Origin: CAWFNW01 sp963817405
GTDB taxonomy: Bacteria; Actinomycetota; Coriobacteriia; Anaerosomatales; Anaerosomataceae
Length of the DNA stretch: 64,000 nucleotides
Assembly (NCBI GenBank): GCA_963817405.1
Contig: CAWFNW010000002.1
Location: 496,001 to 560,000 of the forward strand
Reading direction: 5' to 3'
Below are positions 8,956-17,578 of this stretch, in pieces (the stretch's first letter is position 1; each line of letters starts with the position of its first letter). The notes beneath the pieces are model-generated. The model was not told where the DNA came from. It was given only the letters and a program-made list of their open reading frames with translations, and made no database searches. Made by a program: the position numbers and the translations under genes.

Positions 8956-11253
8956 CTACGCGCTTGCCCAGCGCGTGAGCGCGAGGATGGCGACGTCGTC
9001 GGAAAGGTGCCCTCCGGCATACGCCAGCACGGATGCCATGACGGCCTCCACCACGACCTCGGGATCGTGACACGTCTGCGCGCTCAAGACCTCGGCCAGA
9101 CGCGCCTCGCCGTAGAGCCCGTCGCCGTCTCGGGCCTCCGTGAGGCCGTCCGTGTAGAGGAACAGCAACTCGCCCTCGCCAAGGCGAGTCTCGACATTCG
9201 AGAAGGTCAGGCCGCCGAATGCGCCGATGATCGATCCGTTCGAGCCGAGTTCGGCCACCGCGCCATCCGACCCGAGGCGCATCGCGGTCGTGTGTCCCGC
9301 GCTGCAGTACGTGAGCGCGCCGCTCGCGGGATCGAGGAGCGCGAAGAAGGCGGTCGCGAACACGTCCGGCGCCGAGTCTCGGAGTAGGACGTCGTTGGCG
9401 GTGGCCATGACGCTCGCCGGTGTGCTGCCCGGATCCATGGCCTTCACCCGGATCGCGTTCTTCGCAAGTGAGGTGAGCAGCGCTGCATCGATCCCGTGGC
9501 CCACGATGTCGCCGATCGTGATTCCGACGCAACCATCGCTGAGCGAGAACAGGTCGTAGAAGTCGCCGCCCACTCGCGCGGTGGTGCTCGCCGAGCGGTA
9601 CGCGTGCGCGAACGTGACGCCTTCGACATGGGCCGGCATGAGCAGCAGGGCGCTCTGCAGTTTCTCCGCGACGTCGTGCTCCGCCTGGTAGAGTCGCGCA
9701 TTCTCGTGGGCCAGTGCGAGCGAGACACTGAGCCGCGTTGCGAAGTCGATCTGCTCATCGGTGAATGGCTGAGGGTCCTCGATGCGATTGAAGAACACCA
9801 CGCCGACCACCGAGCTGCGGACGACCATCGGGAACGCCATCGCCGCTTTGATGCTGTACTGCTCCACGAACGCATCGGGCATCCGCGGGTCCGCGACCGC
9901 GTCCGTGATGATCACCGGCTGCAGGGTCTCCCGGATGAGCGTCGAGACAGGATTGTCCGCGTCCGTCATCCGTTCACCGATGTACTCCGGTTCGAGGCCG
10001 ATGAGCGCCGCACGGACCCAGCCGTTGCCGTCGCGGAGGTTGACGCCCGCGGCGTCGCAGTCGAGCGCCTCGCGCGACCGCCCCAGCACCCGAGCGAGGA
10101 TCTCGCGGAATACGAGCGTGGAATGAAGGATGGAGTCGATGTCCGTCAGTGCCGCGTTCAGCCGGGCGGACTCGCGCTCGCGCTCGATCAGGCGCGCGTT
10201 CACACTGGCGTAGGCCTGCAGGTTCTGGCGCGCCTCCTCAAGTGAGACGGCGAGCTCGCCGATCTCGTCAGTCCGCCCCAGCGAGACCGGCTGGTCGAGC
10301 TCGCCTCTGCCGATACGCTCCGCGTGATCCGCGAGCGTGACGAGCGACCGGCGAATGCGGTCGGAGATCCAGCCGCCGACGACGAGCCCCAGTGCCGCGA
10401 GCAGGGCCGAGAGCGGGACGCCCCAGCGCAGGCCGCGGTAGAACGGGGCGAGGGCCTCGTCCGCGTTCACTGCCGAGCCGGCGGCCCACCCGGTGCTGTC
10501 GATTGGCACGAACGCGGCGATCCGTCGACCACCCAGCGGGAACGCGAAGTTGCGGGTCGTGGTCGCCGACCCCGAGAGCGCAGACTTCACGAAGGGGAAG
10601 CGGTCGCCCCACCGATCGCGCTTCAGAGCCAGCTGCACGTCCTCGTTCTGGAACACGACCTGGCCCTGGGAGTCGATGACGCTGATGCCGCCGCTCGGGA
10701 CTCCGACGGGGAACTGGTCCGACAGCAGCCGGACGTCCACGAGGAGCATGATCGCGCCGGCAGAACGGTCGGGTGTCGCTTCGATGCGCTCCGCCACGTG
10801 GAAACCGACCACCCCATTGTCGCCGCTCTCGCTCGGTTCGATGCCGGCGCCGCTTGGACCTGTCAGCGCCTGCCGCAGTGCCTGGTGATCGGACAGGTTG
10901 TGGCCGGTGATCCCTGGCTCGCTTGCGGCGACGACCGTCCCGTTGATGTCAGTGAGCGCCACGTAGGCGGCGGGATAGGTCGACTCGAGCCGATCGAGCT
11001 CGAGCGCAGTGAGGGCCGAGGAGGCCTCGCGCGACATCATGTCCAAGCCCGAGAGATGCAGCGTTCGCTGGATCTCAGAGACGAGAAGGCGGAACGAGGT
11101 TGCGGACAGCCGCGCGTACCCGAGGCGCTGTTCTTCCACCAGCGAGACTCGCGTCTCATACCATTGCTGGTACGTTAGCCCGAGGATGACCGTCAGCGGC
11201 AGCGCCACGACGAGCCATATGGCGGCGAGCTTAAACGCGATACGAGCACGCAC
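8956..11253 (-). CDS. Membrane sensor with Cache-like, HAMP, GAF and SpoIIE/RsbU-type PP2C phosphatase domains
   Basis: 765 residues. Membrane helix at about 6-26, extracytoplasmic Cache-like region at about 30-265, second helix at about 272-295, HAMP to about 350, then a GAF domain (TLVFREILARVLGRSREAL onward) at about 370-520. The C-terminal serine phosphatase domain has all the metal motifs: GGDFYDLF, GDIVGHGIDAAL, CSAGHTTA, YTDGLTEARD and DDVAILAL. Such proteins dephosphorylate anti-sigma-factor antagonists, so this is likely the input of a partner-switching cascade. No STAS or anti-sigma partner is nearby. SD GGAGG precedes the GTG start. It is convergent with arcC. Confidence 0.93.
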   Translation of the reverse strand: MRARIAFKLAAIWLVVALPLTVILGLTYQQWYETRVSLVEEQRLGYARLSATSFRLLVSEIQRTLHLSGLDMMSREASSALTALELDRLESTYPAAYVALTDINGTVVAASEPGITGHNLSDHQALRQALTGPSGAGIEPSESGDNGVVGFHVAERIEATPDRSAGAIMLLVDVRLLSDQFPVGVPSGGISVIDSQGQVVFQNEDVQLALKRDRWGDRFPFVKSALSGSATTTRNFAFPLGGRRIAAFVPIDSTGWAAGSAVNADEALAPFYRGLRWGVPLSALLAALGLVVGGWISDRIRRSLVTLADHAERIGRGELDQPVSLGRTDEIGELAVSLEEARQNLQAYASVNARLIERERESARLNAALTDIDSILHSTLVFREILARVLGRSREALDCDAAGVNLRDGNGWVRAALIGLEPEYIGERMTDADNPVSTLIRETLQPVIITDAVADPRMPDAFVEQYSIKAAMAFPMVVRSSVVGVVFFNRIEDPQPFTDEQIDFATRLSVSLALAHENARLYQAEHDVAEKLQSALLLMPAHVEGVTFAHAYRSASTTARVGGDFYDLFSLSDGCVGITIGDIVGHGIDAALLTSLAKNAIRVKAMDPGSTPASVMATANDVLLRDSAPDVFATAFFALLDPASGALTYCSAGHTTAMRLGSDGAVAELGSNGSIIGAFGGLTFSNVETRLGEGELLFLYTDGLTEARDGDGLYGEARLAEVLSAQTCHDPEVVVEAVMASVLAYAGGHLSDDVAILALTRWASA

Positions 11254-11370
11254 AGGTCCTCCAGCTCGAGCGAGTGCGGTCCGAGCGCAGCCGGTCTCGG
11301 CTACCTCGCCCGCCCCGGCGTTTCCGATTATAGCGGCTCGGACGGAGCGAGACTGCGCGCATCACCCGAG

Positions 11371-11505
11371 GCGTGGGCCCGCGACGAGATGTTGCGGCTC
11401 ATCAGGCTGCACAAGCTCCCGATCGAGATCCAGCCCGGCCTGAATCCTGACTACCCGGCGGGGTTCACGCTTGACAGCCCTCCTCTCGCACCATATAGTT
11501 CGTGA
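11371..11505 (+). pseudogene. Coding-like stretch, possible small gene or gene remnant
   Basis: The gap between the phosphatase and the MarR gene holds an open frame ending at TGA 11503-11505. Codons 11371-11436 nearly all end in G or C, as real genes here do. The deduced piece includes LRLIRLHKLPIEIQPGLNP. An ATG at 11389 would give 38 residues, but it has no clear ribosome site. The stop lies inside the MarR promoter/operator, so any product would be read through that site. It may be the tail of a lost gene or chance. I recognise no family. Confidence 0.25.
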
Positions 11506-11515
11506 GTCTAACTAT
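11471..11515 (+). promoter_or_regulatory. MarR-gene promoter with overlapping operator
   Basis: TTGACA at 11471-11476 and TATAGT at 11494-11499 are separated by exactly 17 bases, close to the sigma-70 consensus. The inverted repeat ATAGTT (11495-11500), nine bases, AACTAT (11510-11515) covers the -10 and the expected start near 11506. That is the usual arrangement of a MarR self-repression site. An SD, AGGAGGG, follows at 11517-11523. Confidence 0.8.
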
Positions 11516-11529
11516 TAGGAGGGCAAAGT

Positions 11530-12066
11530 ATGACCCCCGACATCCCAACGACGCCACCCACCGGTGACTGGTCAGCCGACTCGGCTGCCTACCGCGTCGC
11601 CCGCGTCACTGCACACACCGTTCCTCGCGTCATGGCTGCACTTGCAGCCAGCCTCCGCGAGAAGGACGACAGCCTGCACCCCGCACAGATGCAGGTGCTC
11701 ATGATGATGCACGCCGGCGAGCTCAGTCCGAGCCAGCTTGCCAAGCGCCTCCAGGTCTCGTTGCCGACGATCTCCAAGACGGTCTCGGTCATGGAGCGCC
11801 GCGGCTGGATCGAGCGTTCGGCCGACGAACACGATCGGCGGCGCGTTGCGCTCCGGCTGACGAGTGAGGGGCGCGAGACCGTTCGTGCCGTGCTGACGTA
11901 CGGCATCGAGGAGCTCGCGAGGACGTTGTCCGTCGCTACTGACGAGGAGCTCGACACGATCGAGGCCGGCATGCACGCGCTTCAGACAGCCCTATCGCGA
12001 TCGCACGAAACGTACGGCTACCGGCACTGTCGCCGGGAACACCACGAGAAGGAGTCCACCCGATGA
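11530..12066 (+). CDS. MarR-family transcriptional regulator
   Basis: 178 residues with the MarR winged helix in the middle: LHPAQMQVLMMMH, LSPSQLAKRLQVSLPTISKTV (recognition helix) and the wing ERSADEHDRRRVALRLT. The proline- and threonine-rich N-terminus and the basic tail HCRREHHEKES are outside the core. The stop overlaps the first ABC gene as ATGA, so regulator and exporter are one operon read from the promoter at 11471. MarR proteins usually release DNA on binding a toxic ligand, which fits control of a drug exporter. The ligand is unknown. Confidence 0.92.
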   Translation: MTPDIPTTPPTGDWSADSAAYRVARVTAHTVPRVMAALAASLREKDDSLHPAQMQVLMMMHAGELSPSQLAKRLQVSLPTISKTVSVMERRGWIERSADEHDRRRVALRLTSEGRETVRAVLTYGIEELARTLSVATDEELDTIEAGMHALQTALSRSHETYGYRHCRREHHEKESTR

Positions 12067-13793
12067 TCAGGCTGCTGACCACCTACCTCAAGCCGTACTG
12101 GAAGCAGGTGGCGCTCGTGATGGCGCTCGTGCTCGTACAGGCGATCGCGAACCTCTACCTGCCCGAGCTCAATGCCGACATCATCAACAACGGCTTGGCC
12201 AAGGGCGACACCGACTACATCATGCGGATCGGCGGCATCATGCTTGTCGTCACGCTCGTTCTCGGGATCGTCTCGATCGTCTCCGTGTACTGGGGATCGA
12301 AGACCGCCATGTCGTTCGGCCGTGACGTTAGGCACTCAGTGTTCCGTCGGGTGCAGGACTTCTCGCTTGCCGAGATGAACCGCTTCGGCGCGCCGTCGCT
12401 CATCACGCGTACCACGAACGACGTGCAGCAGGTGCAGATGGTCGTGGTGATGGGGCTCAACATCATGGTACTCGCGCCGTTCATGGGGATCGGCGGCGTG
12501 ATCATGGCGCTCCGCCAGGACGTGCCGCTCTCGGGCATCATCGCCGTCGTCATCCCGGTGCTCGGCATCGTGATCGGGCTGTTGGCCACCCGGGCGCTCC
12601 CGCTCTTCAAGACGATGCAGGTGCGCATCGACCGGGTGAACCAGGTCATGCGAGAGAAGCTCTCGGGCGTCCGAGTCATCCGCGCGTTCGTGCGCGAGGC
12701 TCAGGAGGAGCGGCGCTTCGACGTGGCCAACGCCGACCTCTCCGCGACGATGCTCTCGGTGGGTCGCCTGTTCGCACTCATGATGCCGGCGGTCATGGTC
12801 ATCTTCAACCTCACGCTCGTCGCCACGATGTGGTTCGGCGGTCTGCGGATCGACTCCGGCGCCATGCCCATCGGCAACCTCACGGCGTTCCTCACCTACA
12901 TCATGCAGATCCTGATGTCTGTCATGATGGCGACCATCATGTTCGTCATGATCCCGCGCGCCGCGGCATCCGCCGAGCGCATCGGAGCGGTGCTCGATAC
13001 GAAGCCGGAGATCACCGACCCCGTCGACCCGGTGGTACCAGCCGAGCGACGCGGCGTCGTCACCTTCGAGGACGTGGAGTTCCGCTATCCCGGTGCGGAG
13101 CAGCCCGTGCTCTGCGGCATCTCGTTCACCGCTCGACCGGGGCAGACGACAGCGGTCGTCGGAAGCACCGGCAGCGGGAAGTCCACGCTCATCAACCTGG
13201 TGCCGCGCTTCTATGACGTCACCGGCGGACGGCTGCTTCTCGACGGCGTGGATGTCCGCGACATGACGCAGGCGGAGCTCTGGAGTCGCATCGGCTTTAT
13301 CCCGCAGAAGGCATTCCTGTTCAGCGGCACCGTGGCGAGCAACCTCCGCTACGGGCGTGACGAGGCGACGGAGGCGGAGCTCTGGCACGCGCTCGAGGTC
13401 GCGCAGGGGGCCGGTTTCGTCAAAGCGATGGACGAGGGCCTCGAGGCGCCCATCAGCCAGGGCGGCACGAACGTCTCCGGCGGCCAGCGCCAGCGTCTGG
13501 CGATCGCCCGCGCGCTCGTGAAGCGGCCCTCGGTCTACATCTTCGACGACAGCTTCTCGGCACTCGACTTCAAGACCGACGCGGCTCTCCGCTCGGCACT
13601 TGCCCACGACACGCGCAACGCGGCGGTCATCATCGTTGCCCAGCGCGTGAGCACCATCATGCACGCTGACCAGATCGTCGTGCTCGACGAAGGCACGATC
13701 GTCGGGACCGGCACCCACGAGGAGCTCATGAAGACCAGCACGACCTACCGCGAGATCGTCCAAAGCCAGCTGACCGAGGAGGAGGTCGCATGA
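12063..13793 (+). CDS. ABC exporter half-transporter with degenerate ATPase site
   Basis: 576 residues: a six-helix exporter membrane domain (about 10-310) followed by an ATP-binding domain. Walker A is GSTGSGKST and the signature is VSGGQRQR. Walker B reads YIFDDS, with aspartate where the catalytic glutamate is expected, and the switch histidine is replaced by glutamine (VAQRVST). Its ATP site is therefore expected to be inactive, as in characterised heterodimeric exporters of the TM287/288 and BmrCD type. The partner is the next gene, overlapping by four bases. A drug or lipid efflux role is inferred from the MarR gene in the same operon. Confidence 0.93.
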   Translation: MIRLLTTYLKPYWKQVALVMALVLVQAIANLYLPELNADIINNGLAKGDTDYIMRIGGIMLVVTLVLGIVSIVSVYWGSKTAMSFGRDVRHSVFRRVQDFSLAEMNRFGAPSLITRTTNDVQQVQMVVVMGLNIMVLAPFMGIGGVIMALRQDVPLSGIIAVVIPVLGIVIGLLATRALPLFKTMQVRIDRVNQVMREKLSGVRVIRAFVREAQEERRFDVANADLSATMLSVGRLFALMMPAVMVIFNLTLVATMWFGGLRIDSGAMPIGNLTAFLTYIMQILMSVMMATIMFVMIPRAAASAERIGAVLDTKPEITDPVDPVVPAERRGVVTFEDVEFRYPGAEQPVLCGISFTARPGQTTAVVGSTGSGKSTLINLVPRFYDVTGGRLLLDGVDVRDMTQAELWSRIGFIPQKAFLFSGTVASNLRYGRDEATEAELWHALEVAQGAGFVKAMDEGLEAPISQGGTNVSGGQRQRLAIARALVKRPSVYIFDDSFSALDFKTDAALRSALAHDTRNAAVIIVAQRVSTIMHADQIVVLDEGTIVGTGTHEELMKTSTTYREIVQSQLTEEEVA

Positions 13794-15805
13794 GCGAGAA
13801 GACAACGACTCCCGCTGCCATACCTCCGCGCGGACCTGCCGGCCCCGGTCGCGGGCCGGGCGGGGGCGGGCCCATGATGGGCCCCGGCGCCCATGCCATG
13901 ATGGGCGCGGGCGCGAAGAGCAAGGACTTCAAGGGCTCGCTCAAGAGGCTCGGCGGCTACCTGAAGCCGCATCGGGCGGCGCTCGCGCTCGTCATCGCAC
14001 TCACCATCGTGAGCGTCGCGTGCAGCGTCGCCGGCCCGCGCATCCTGGGCACGGCCACGAACCTGCTGTTCGAAGGCGTCATCGGCAGGACCCTGGGCGA
14101 GCAGCTGCCGCCGGGCACCACGCAGGCGCAAGCCATCGAGATGCTGCGGGCTGCAGGGCAGAACAGACTCGCAGACATGATCTCTGGCATGACCATAACC
14201 GTGGGCAAGGGCGTCGACTTCGGCCTCATCGCGAAGTGGCTCATCCTCCTCGCCGGCGTGTACATCCTCGCAGCGCTTCTCAGCTGGGCGGCGGGTTACA
14301 TCATGGCGGGCGTGACGCAGAAGACCATCTACGGCATGCGGAAGACGGTCGACGAGAAGCTTGCTCGGCTGCCGCTTAAGTACTTCGACGACAACGCCCG
14401 CGGTGACACGCTCAGCCGCGTCACGAACGACATCGACAACATCGCCCAGACGCTGCAGCAGAGCGCGACGCAGGTGATCACCGCGCTGCTCACCATCGTC
14501 GGCGTGCTTGGCATGATGTTCTGGATCAGCCCGCTTCTGGCGGCCATCTCGCTTCTGGTGATCCCGGCATCGGTGCTGGTCACCATGTTCATCGCGAAGC
14601 GCTCGCAGAAGCAGTTCGCCGCGCAGTGGGAGCGCACCGGCGTGCTCAACGGCCACGTCGAGGAGATGTTCACCGGCCACAGCGTGGTGAAGGTCTTCGG
14701 TCACCAGAGCGAGGCCGTCGAGATCTTCGACCGCGAGAACGAAGGGCTCTACGAGGCCTCGTTCAAGGCGCAGTTCATCTCGGGCACCATCCAGCCGTCG
14801 CTCGGGTGGCTCAACAACCTCAACTACGTGGGCGTCGCGGTGATCGGTGCGCTGCGGGTGGCATCCGGCACGCTCACGCTCGGTGACGTGCAGGCGTTCA
14901 TCCAGTACTCGCGGCAGTTCACGCAGCCCATCGTGCAGACCGCGTCGATCGCGAACGTCCTGCAGTCGGCCGCCGCCTCAGCCGAGCGCGTCTTCGAGCT
15001 TCTGGACGCCGAGGAGGAGACGCCGGACACAACAGCGCCGGTCCGCCTCGAGCAGGCCACCGGTCATGTCGAGTTCCGGCACATCTCGTTCCGCTACAGG
15101 GAGGACGTGCCGCTCATCGACGACCTCAGCCTGGAGGCCGAGCCCGGCCAGACGGTCGCCATCGTCGGCCCCACCGGCGCGGGCAAGACGACGCTCGTCA
15201 ACCTCCTCATGCGCTTCTACGAGCTCGACGGCGGTTCGATCCTCGTCGACGGCGTCGACACCCGCGACATGACGCGGGACGACCTGCGGCGAATCTTCGG
15301 CATGGTGCTGCAGGACACGTGGCTCTTCAAGGGCACCATCCGCGAGAACCTCGCATATGGGCGCGAAGACGCCACCGAGGAACAGATCATGGCGGCGGCC
15401 CGCGCGGCGCACGTCGACCACTTCGTCCGCACGTTGCCCGAAGGCTACGACACCGTGCTCGACGACGAGAGCTCCAACATCTCGCAGGGGCAGCGTCAGC
15501 TGCTGACGATCGCGCGCGCGTTCCTCGCGGACCCGCGGATCCTCATCCTCGACGAGGCTACGAGCTCGGTCGACACCCGCACCGAGGCGCTCATCCAGCA
15601 GGCCATGACCGCGCTCATGCGCAACCGCACGAGCTTCGTCATCGCGCACCGGCTCTCCACCATCCGCGAGGCGGACACCATCCTCGTCATGAACGAGGGT
15701 CGCATCATCGAGCACGGCCGGCACGAGGAGCTCATGGCGGCCGGCGGCTTCTACTGCGATCTCTACAATAGCCAGTTCGTGGAGGTGCTCGACGAGGCGG
15801 TGTAG
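13790..15805 (+). CDS. ABC exporter half-transporter with catalytic ATPase site and Gly/Met-rich N-terminus
   Basis: 671 residues. The first 40 or so are low-complexity (GRGPGGGGPMMGPG and similar) and precede the exporter membrane domain. The ATP-binding domain has Walker A GPTGAGKTT, Walker B LILDEATSSVD with the catalytic glutamate, and a normal switch histidine (IAHRLST). Its signature is altered to ISQGQRQ. This faulty signature would sit opposite the faulty Walker B of the partner, so one composite ATP site is degenerate and the other canonical, which is strong support for a heterodimer. The membrane domain has an insert near residues 80-130 between the first two helices. Confidence 0.94.
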   Translation: MSEKTTTPAAIPPRGPAGPGRGPGGGGPMMGPGAHAMMGAGAKSKDFKGSLKRLGGYLKPHRAALALVIALTIVSVACSVAGPRILGTATNLLFEGVIGRTLGEQLPPGTTQAQAIEMLRAAGQNRLADMISGMTITVGKGVDFGLIAKWLILLAGVYILAALLSWAAGYIMAGVTQKTIYGMRKTVDEKLARLPLKYFDDNARGDTLSRVTNDIDNIAQTLQQSATQVITALLTIVGVLGMMFWISPLLAAISLLVIPASVLVTMFIAKRSQKQFAAQWERTGVLNGHVEEMFTGHSVVKVFGHQSEAVEIFDRENEGLYEASFKAQFISGTIQPSLGWLNNLNYVGVAVIGALRVASGTLTLGDVQAFIQYSRQFTQPIVQTASIANVLQSAAASAERVFELLDAEEETPDTTAPVRLEQATGHVEFRHISFRYREDVPLIDDLSLEAEPGQTVAIVGPTGAGKTTLVNLLMRFYELDGGSILVDGVDTRDMTRDDLRRIFGMVLQDTWLFKGTIRENLAYGREDATEEQIMAAARAAHVDHFVRTLPEGYDTVLDDESSNISQGQRQLLTIARAFLADPRILILDEATSSVDTRTEALIQQAMTALMRNRTSFVIAHRLSTIREADTILVMNEGRIIEHGRHEELMAAGGFYCDLYNSQFVEVLDEAV

Positions 15806-15842
15806 GGTAGAAGCCGAGTATCGAAAGGGAAGGCGGTCGGCC

Positions 15843-16286
15843 ATGGACAGGGGCTTCATCACCGAGGAGATCACGAAGGCGATGCGCGCGCACGACAAGC
15901 ATCGCCTGGCGATTCTGCGCCTCGTGAAGAACGAGATCGACATCAAGGAGAAGGACGCGAAGCGGGAGGTCACCGACGAAGAGGTCGTGACAACCCTCAA
16001 GAAGGTGTTGAAGCAGACGAGCGAGACCCTCGAGGGCTCGTTGAAGGTTGGCACTGACGCCGAGCGCACCGCGCTGCTGCAGGAGCAGGTGGGCATCCTC
16101 ACTGCGTATCTCCCGCAGCAGGTCTCCGGCGACGCGCTTCTCGCCGTCATAAATGCTGTGCTCGCCGAGGGTGGGTTCGCGGGCAAGCGCGACATGGGCC
16201 GCGCCATCGGGCAGGTGGTCGCCGAGACCGGCGGGAACGTCGACAAGGCCGAGGTGGCGCGCATCATCGGCGCACGCCTTTCGTAG
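15843..16286 (+). CDS. GatB/YqeY-domain protein
   Basis: 147 residues matching the stand-alone YqeY family: ITKAMRAHDKHRLAILRLVKNEI at the start, then TLKKVLKQ, LTAYLPQQVS and GRAIGQVVAETGG near the end. The domain resembles the tRNA-contacting tail of the amidotransferase subunit GatB, but the role of the free protein is not settled. It follows the ABC operon by 37 bases, with SD GGGAAGG, and may be read from it. Identity is secure; function is not. Confidence 0.92.
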   Translation: MDRGFITEEITKAMRAHDKHRLAILRLVKNEIDIKEKDAKREVTDEEVVTTLKKVLKQTSETLEGSLKVGTDAERTALLQEQVGILTAYLPQQVSGDALLAVINAVLAEGGFAGKRDMGRAIGQVVAETGGNVDKAEVARIIGARLS

Positions 16287-16320
16287 TAAGCGCGCTCGCG
16301 CGCGAGGGGAGGGTGACGCG

Positions 16321-16698
16321 ATGATCGACACGACCGCGATTGACCGGTGGCTTGAGGCGTACCAGGTTGCTTGGCGCACGGACGCGCCCGAGGATATCGC
16401 AGCGCTCTTCGCGCCCGACGCCCGCTACTTCACCGCGCCGTTCCGCACGCCGAAGGCCGGTGTGGACGAGATCGTTGCGTGGTGGGTCGGCCAGGAGAAC
16501 TCAATAATCCCGTGGAGGTTCACCTGTGACGTCTTCGCCCGCGAGGGCGACCGCTGCGTCGTGCGCGGCGTGACGGGCTACCCCGAGGGATTTGAGCCCG
16601 GCGACGCGGCAGAGACCTACGACAACATCTGGCTCGTGACACTCGATGCCGAGGGACGCGCCACCGAGTTCATCGAGTACTGGATGCTTCGCGACTGA
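16321..16698 (+). CDS. SnoaL/NTF2-like small protein
   Basis: 125 residues with the cone-shaped NTF2-like pattern: an N-terminal helix (IDRWLEAYQVAWRT), the family phrase DIAALFAPDARYFTAPF, a middle helix around VDEIVAWWVG and C-terminal strands ending in TEFIEYWMLRD. Such proteins are isomerases, hydrolases or simple ligand binders; nothing here picks one. The frame is open from 16153 inside the previous gene, but the ATG at 16321 follows GAGGGGAGGG and starts the conserved domain. It is 34 bases after the YqeY gene and may share its transcript. Confidence 0.82.
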   Translation: MIDTTAIDRWLEAYQVAWRTDAPEDIAALFAPDARYFTAPFRTPKAGVDEIVAWWVGQENSIIPWRFTCDVFAREGDRCVVRGVTGYPEGFEPGDAAETYDNIWLVTLDAEGRATEFIEYWMLRD

Positions 16699-16759
16699 TC
16701 CGACGCGCTCGGCCCTCCAGCGGTAGACTGTGAGCATCGGACGGACGCGAGGAGGCACG

Positions 16760-17323
16760 TTGGCGAAGGTCGGACGGCTGCACGTGATAGCGGGATGCAT
16801 GAGCAGCGGCAAGACGGGGGAGCTCATCAGGCTGCTCTCGCGCCATGCCGTCACTAGTGACACGATTATCATCTACAAGCACGCGGTGGACTCACGCGAC
16901 GGCGACAAGGCGCGCTCGCGGCTGGGCACCGAGATGACGGCACTCGTCGTCGACGGCCCTGAGGGCATCGACGGCAATGGCTACCGCGTGGTGGCCATCG
17001 AGGAGGCGCAGTTCTTCGGCGAGGGGCTCGTGCCGGTGGTTCAGCGCCTGCTTGCCGAGGGACACCTCGTGTACGTGACCGGTCTCAACCAGGACTTCCG
17101 CGGCGAGCCGTTCGGCGTGATGCCGACCCTCATGTCGCTTGCCGACGAGATGTCGCTGCTTACCGCCATCTGCCAGAAGTGCCACGGCGTGGGCACGCGC
17201 ACCCAGCGCATCATCGACGGGAAGCCGGCGCCGTGGGACTCGCCGCTCATCCTCGTCGGTGGCGGCGACTTCTACGAGGCGCGCTGTCCCGACTGCCACG
17301 AGGTACCGGGGCGGCCCGAGTAG
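16760..17323 (+). CDS. tdk: Thymidine kinase
   Basis: Phosphorylates thymidine to dTMP for salvage. 187 residues of the type II family: P-loop AGCMSSGKT, the Walker-B-like EEAQFF (the first acidic residue is Glu rather than the usual Asp), the lasso region around GLNQDFRGEPFG, and a zinc site from CQKC and CPDC. The TTG at 16760 after GAGGAGG is preferred; a GTG at 16730 would add ten residues with no ribosome site. After the TAG stop the same frame stays open for 41 codons and looks coding near its end (see the next entry). Confidence 0.93.
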   Translation: MAKVGRLHVIAGCMSSGKTGELIRLLSRHAVTSDTIIIYKHAVDSRDGDKARSRLGTEMTALVVDGPEGIDGNGYRVVAIEEAQFFGEGLVPVVQRLLAEGHLVYVTGLNQDFRGEPFGVMPTLMSLADEMSLLTAICQKCHGVGTRTQRIIDGKPAPWDSPLILVGGGDFYEARCPDCHEVPGRPE

Positions 17324-17449
17324 GGAACAATCTCCCGTGGCGCAGCGCCCGCTCCCGAGCGCACGCTTCCGTGCGAGCACTTGGCGGTGGAGGATGCGTT
17401 CTCGGCCTTCGCCGAGTGGGCCGCGATGCCCAACAAGGTGGAGTACTGA
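17324..17449 (+). pseudogene. In-frame open extension after the thymidine kinase stop
   Basis: In the thymidine kinase frame, codons from 17324 run open to TGA at 17447-17449. The last 21 or so codons, from 17384, mostly end in G or C and encode AVEDAFSAFAEWAAMPNKVEY, which reads like a real C-terminus. It could be a tail cut off by a TAG mutation, the relic of another gene, or chance. There is no start codon with a ribosome site. Confidence 0.25.
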
Positions 17450-17578
17450 GGGCGCTCCTTGGTTCAGCGGCCTTTATTCCGCGTTGCGTATCCTCGGCAC
17501 CTCTGCTTGCATGGGGAAAGCCCCAGGGCGCGACGGCGACAAGGCCCCGAGCGGACGAATAGAGGAAGGGACGACCTC

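Noticed and set aside
12336..13805. 489-codon reverse-strand open frame
   Set aside because: Opposite the first ABC half-transporter; histidine/aspartate/arginine-rich product typical of an antisense frame.
13830..13920. Gly/Pro/Met-rich repeat at the start of the second ABC gene as a tandem repeat or mobile element
   Set aside because: It is a low-complexity protein head in frame with the transporter, with no exact repeat units.
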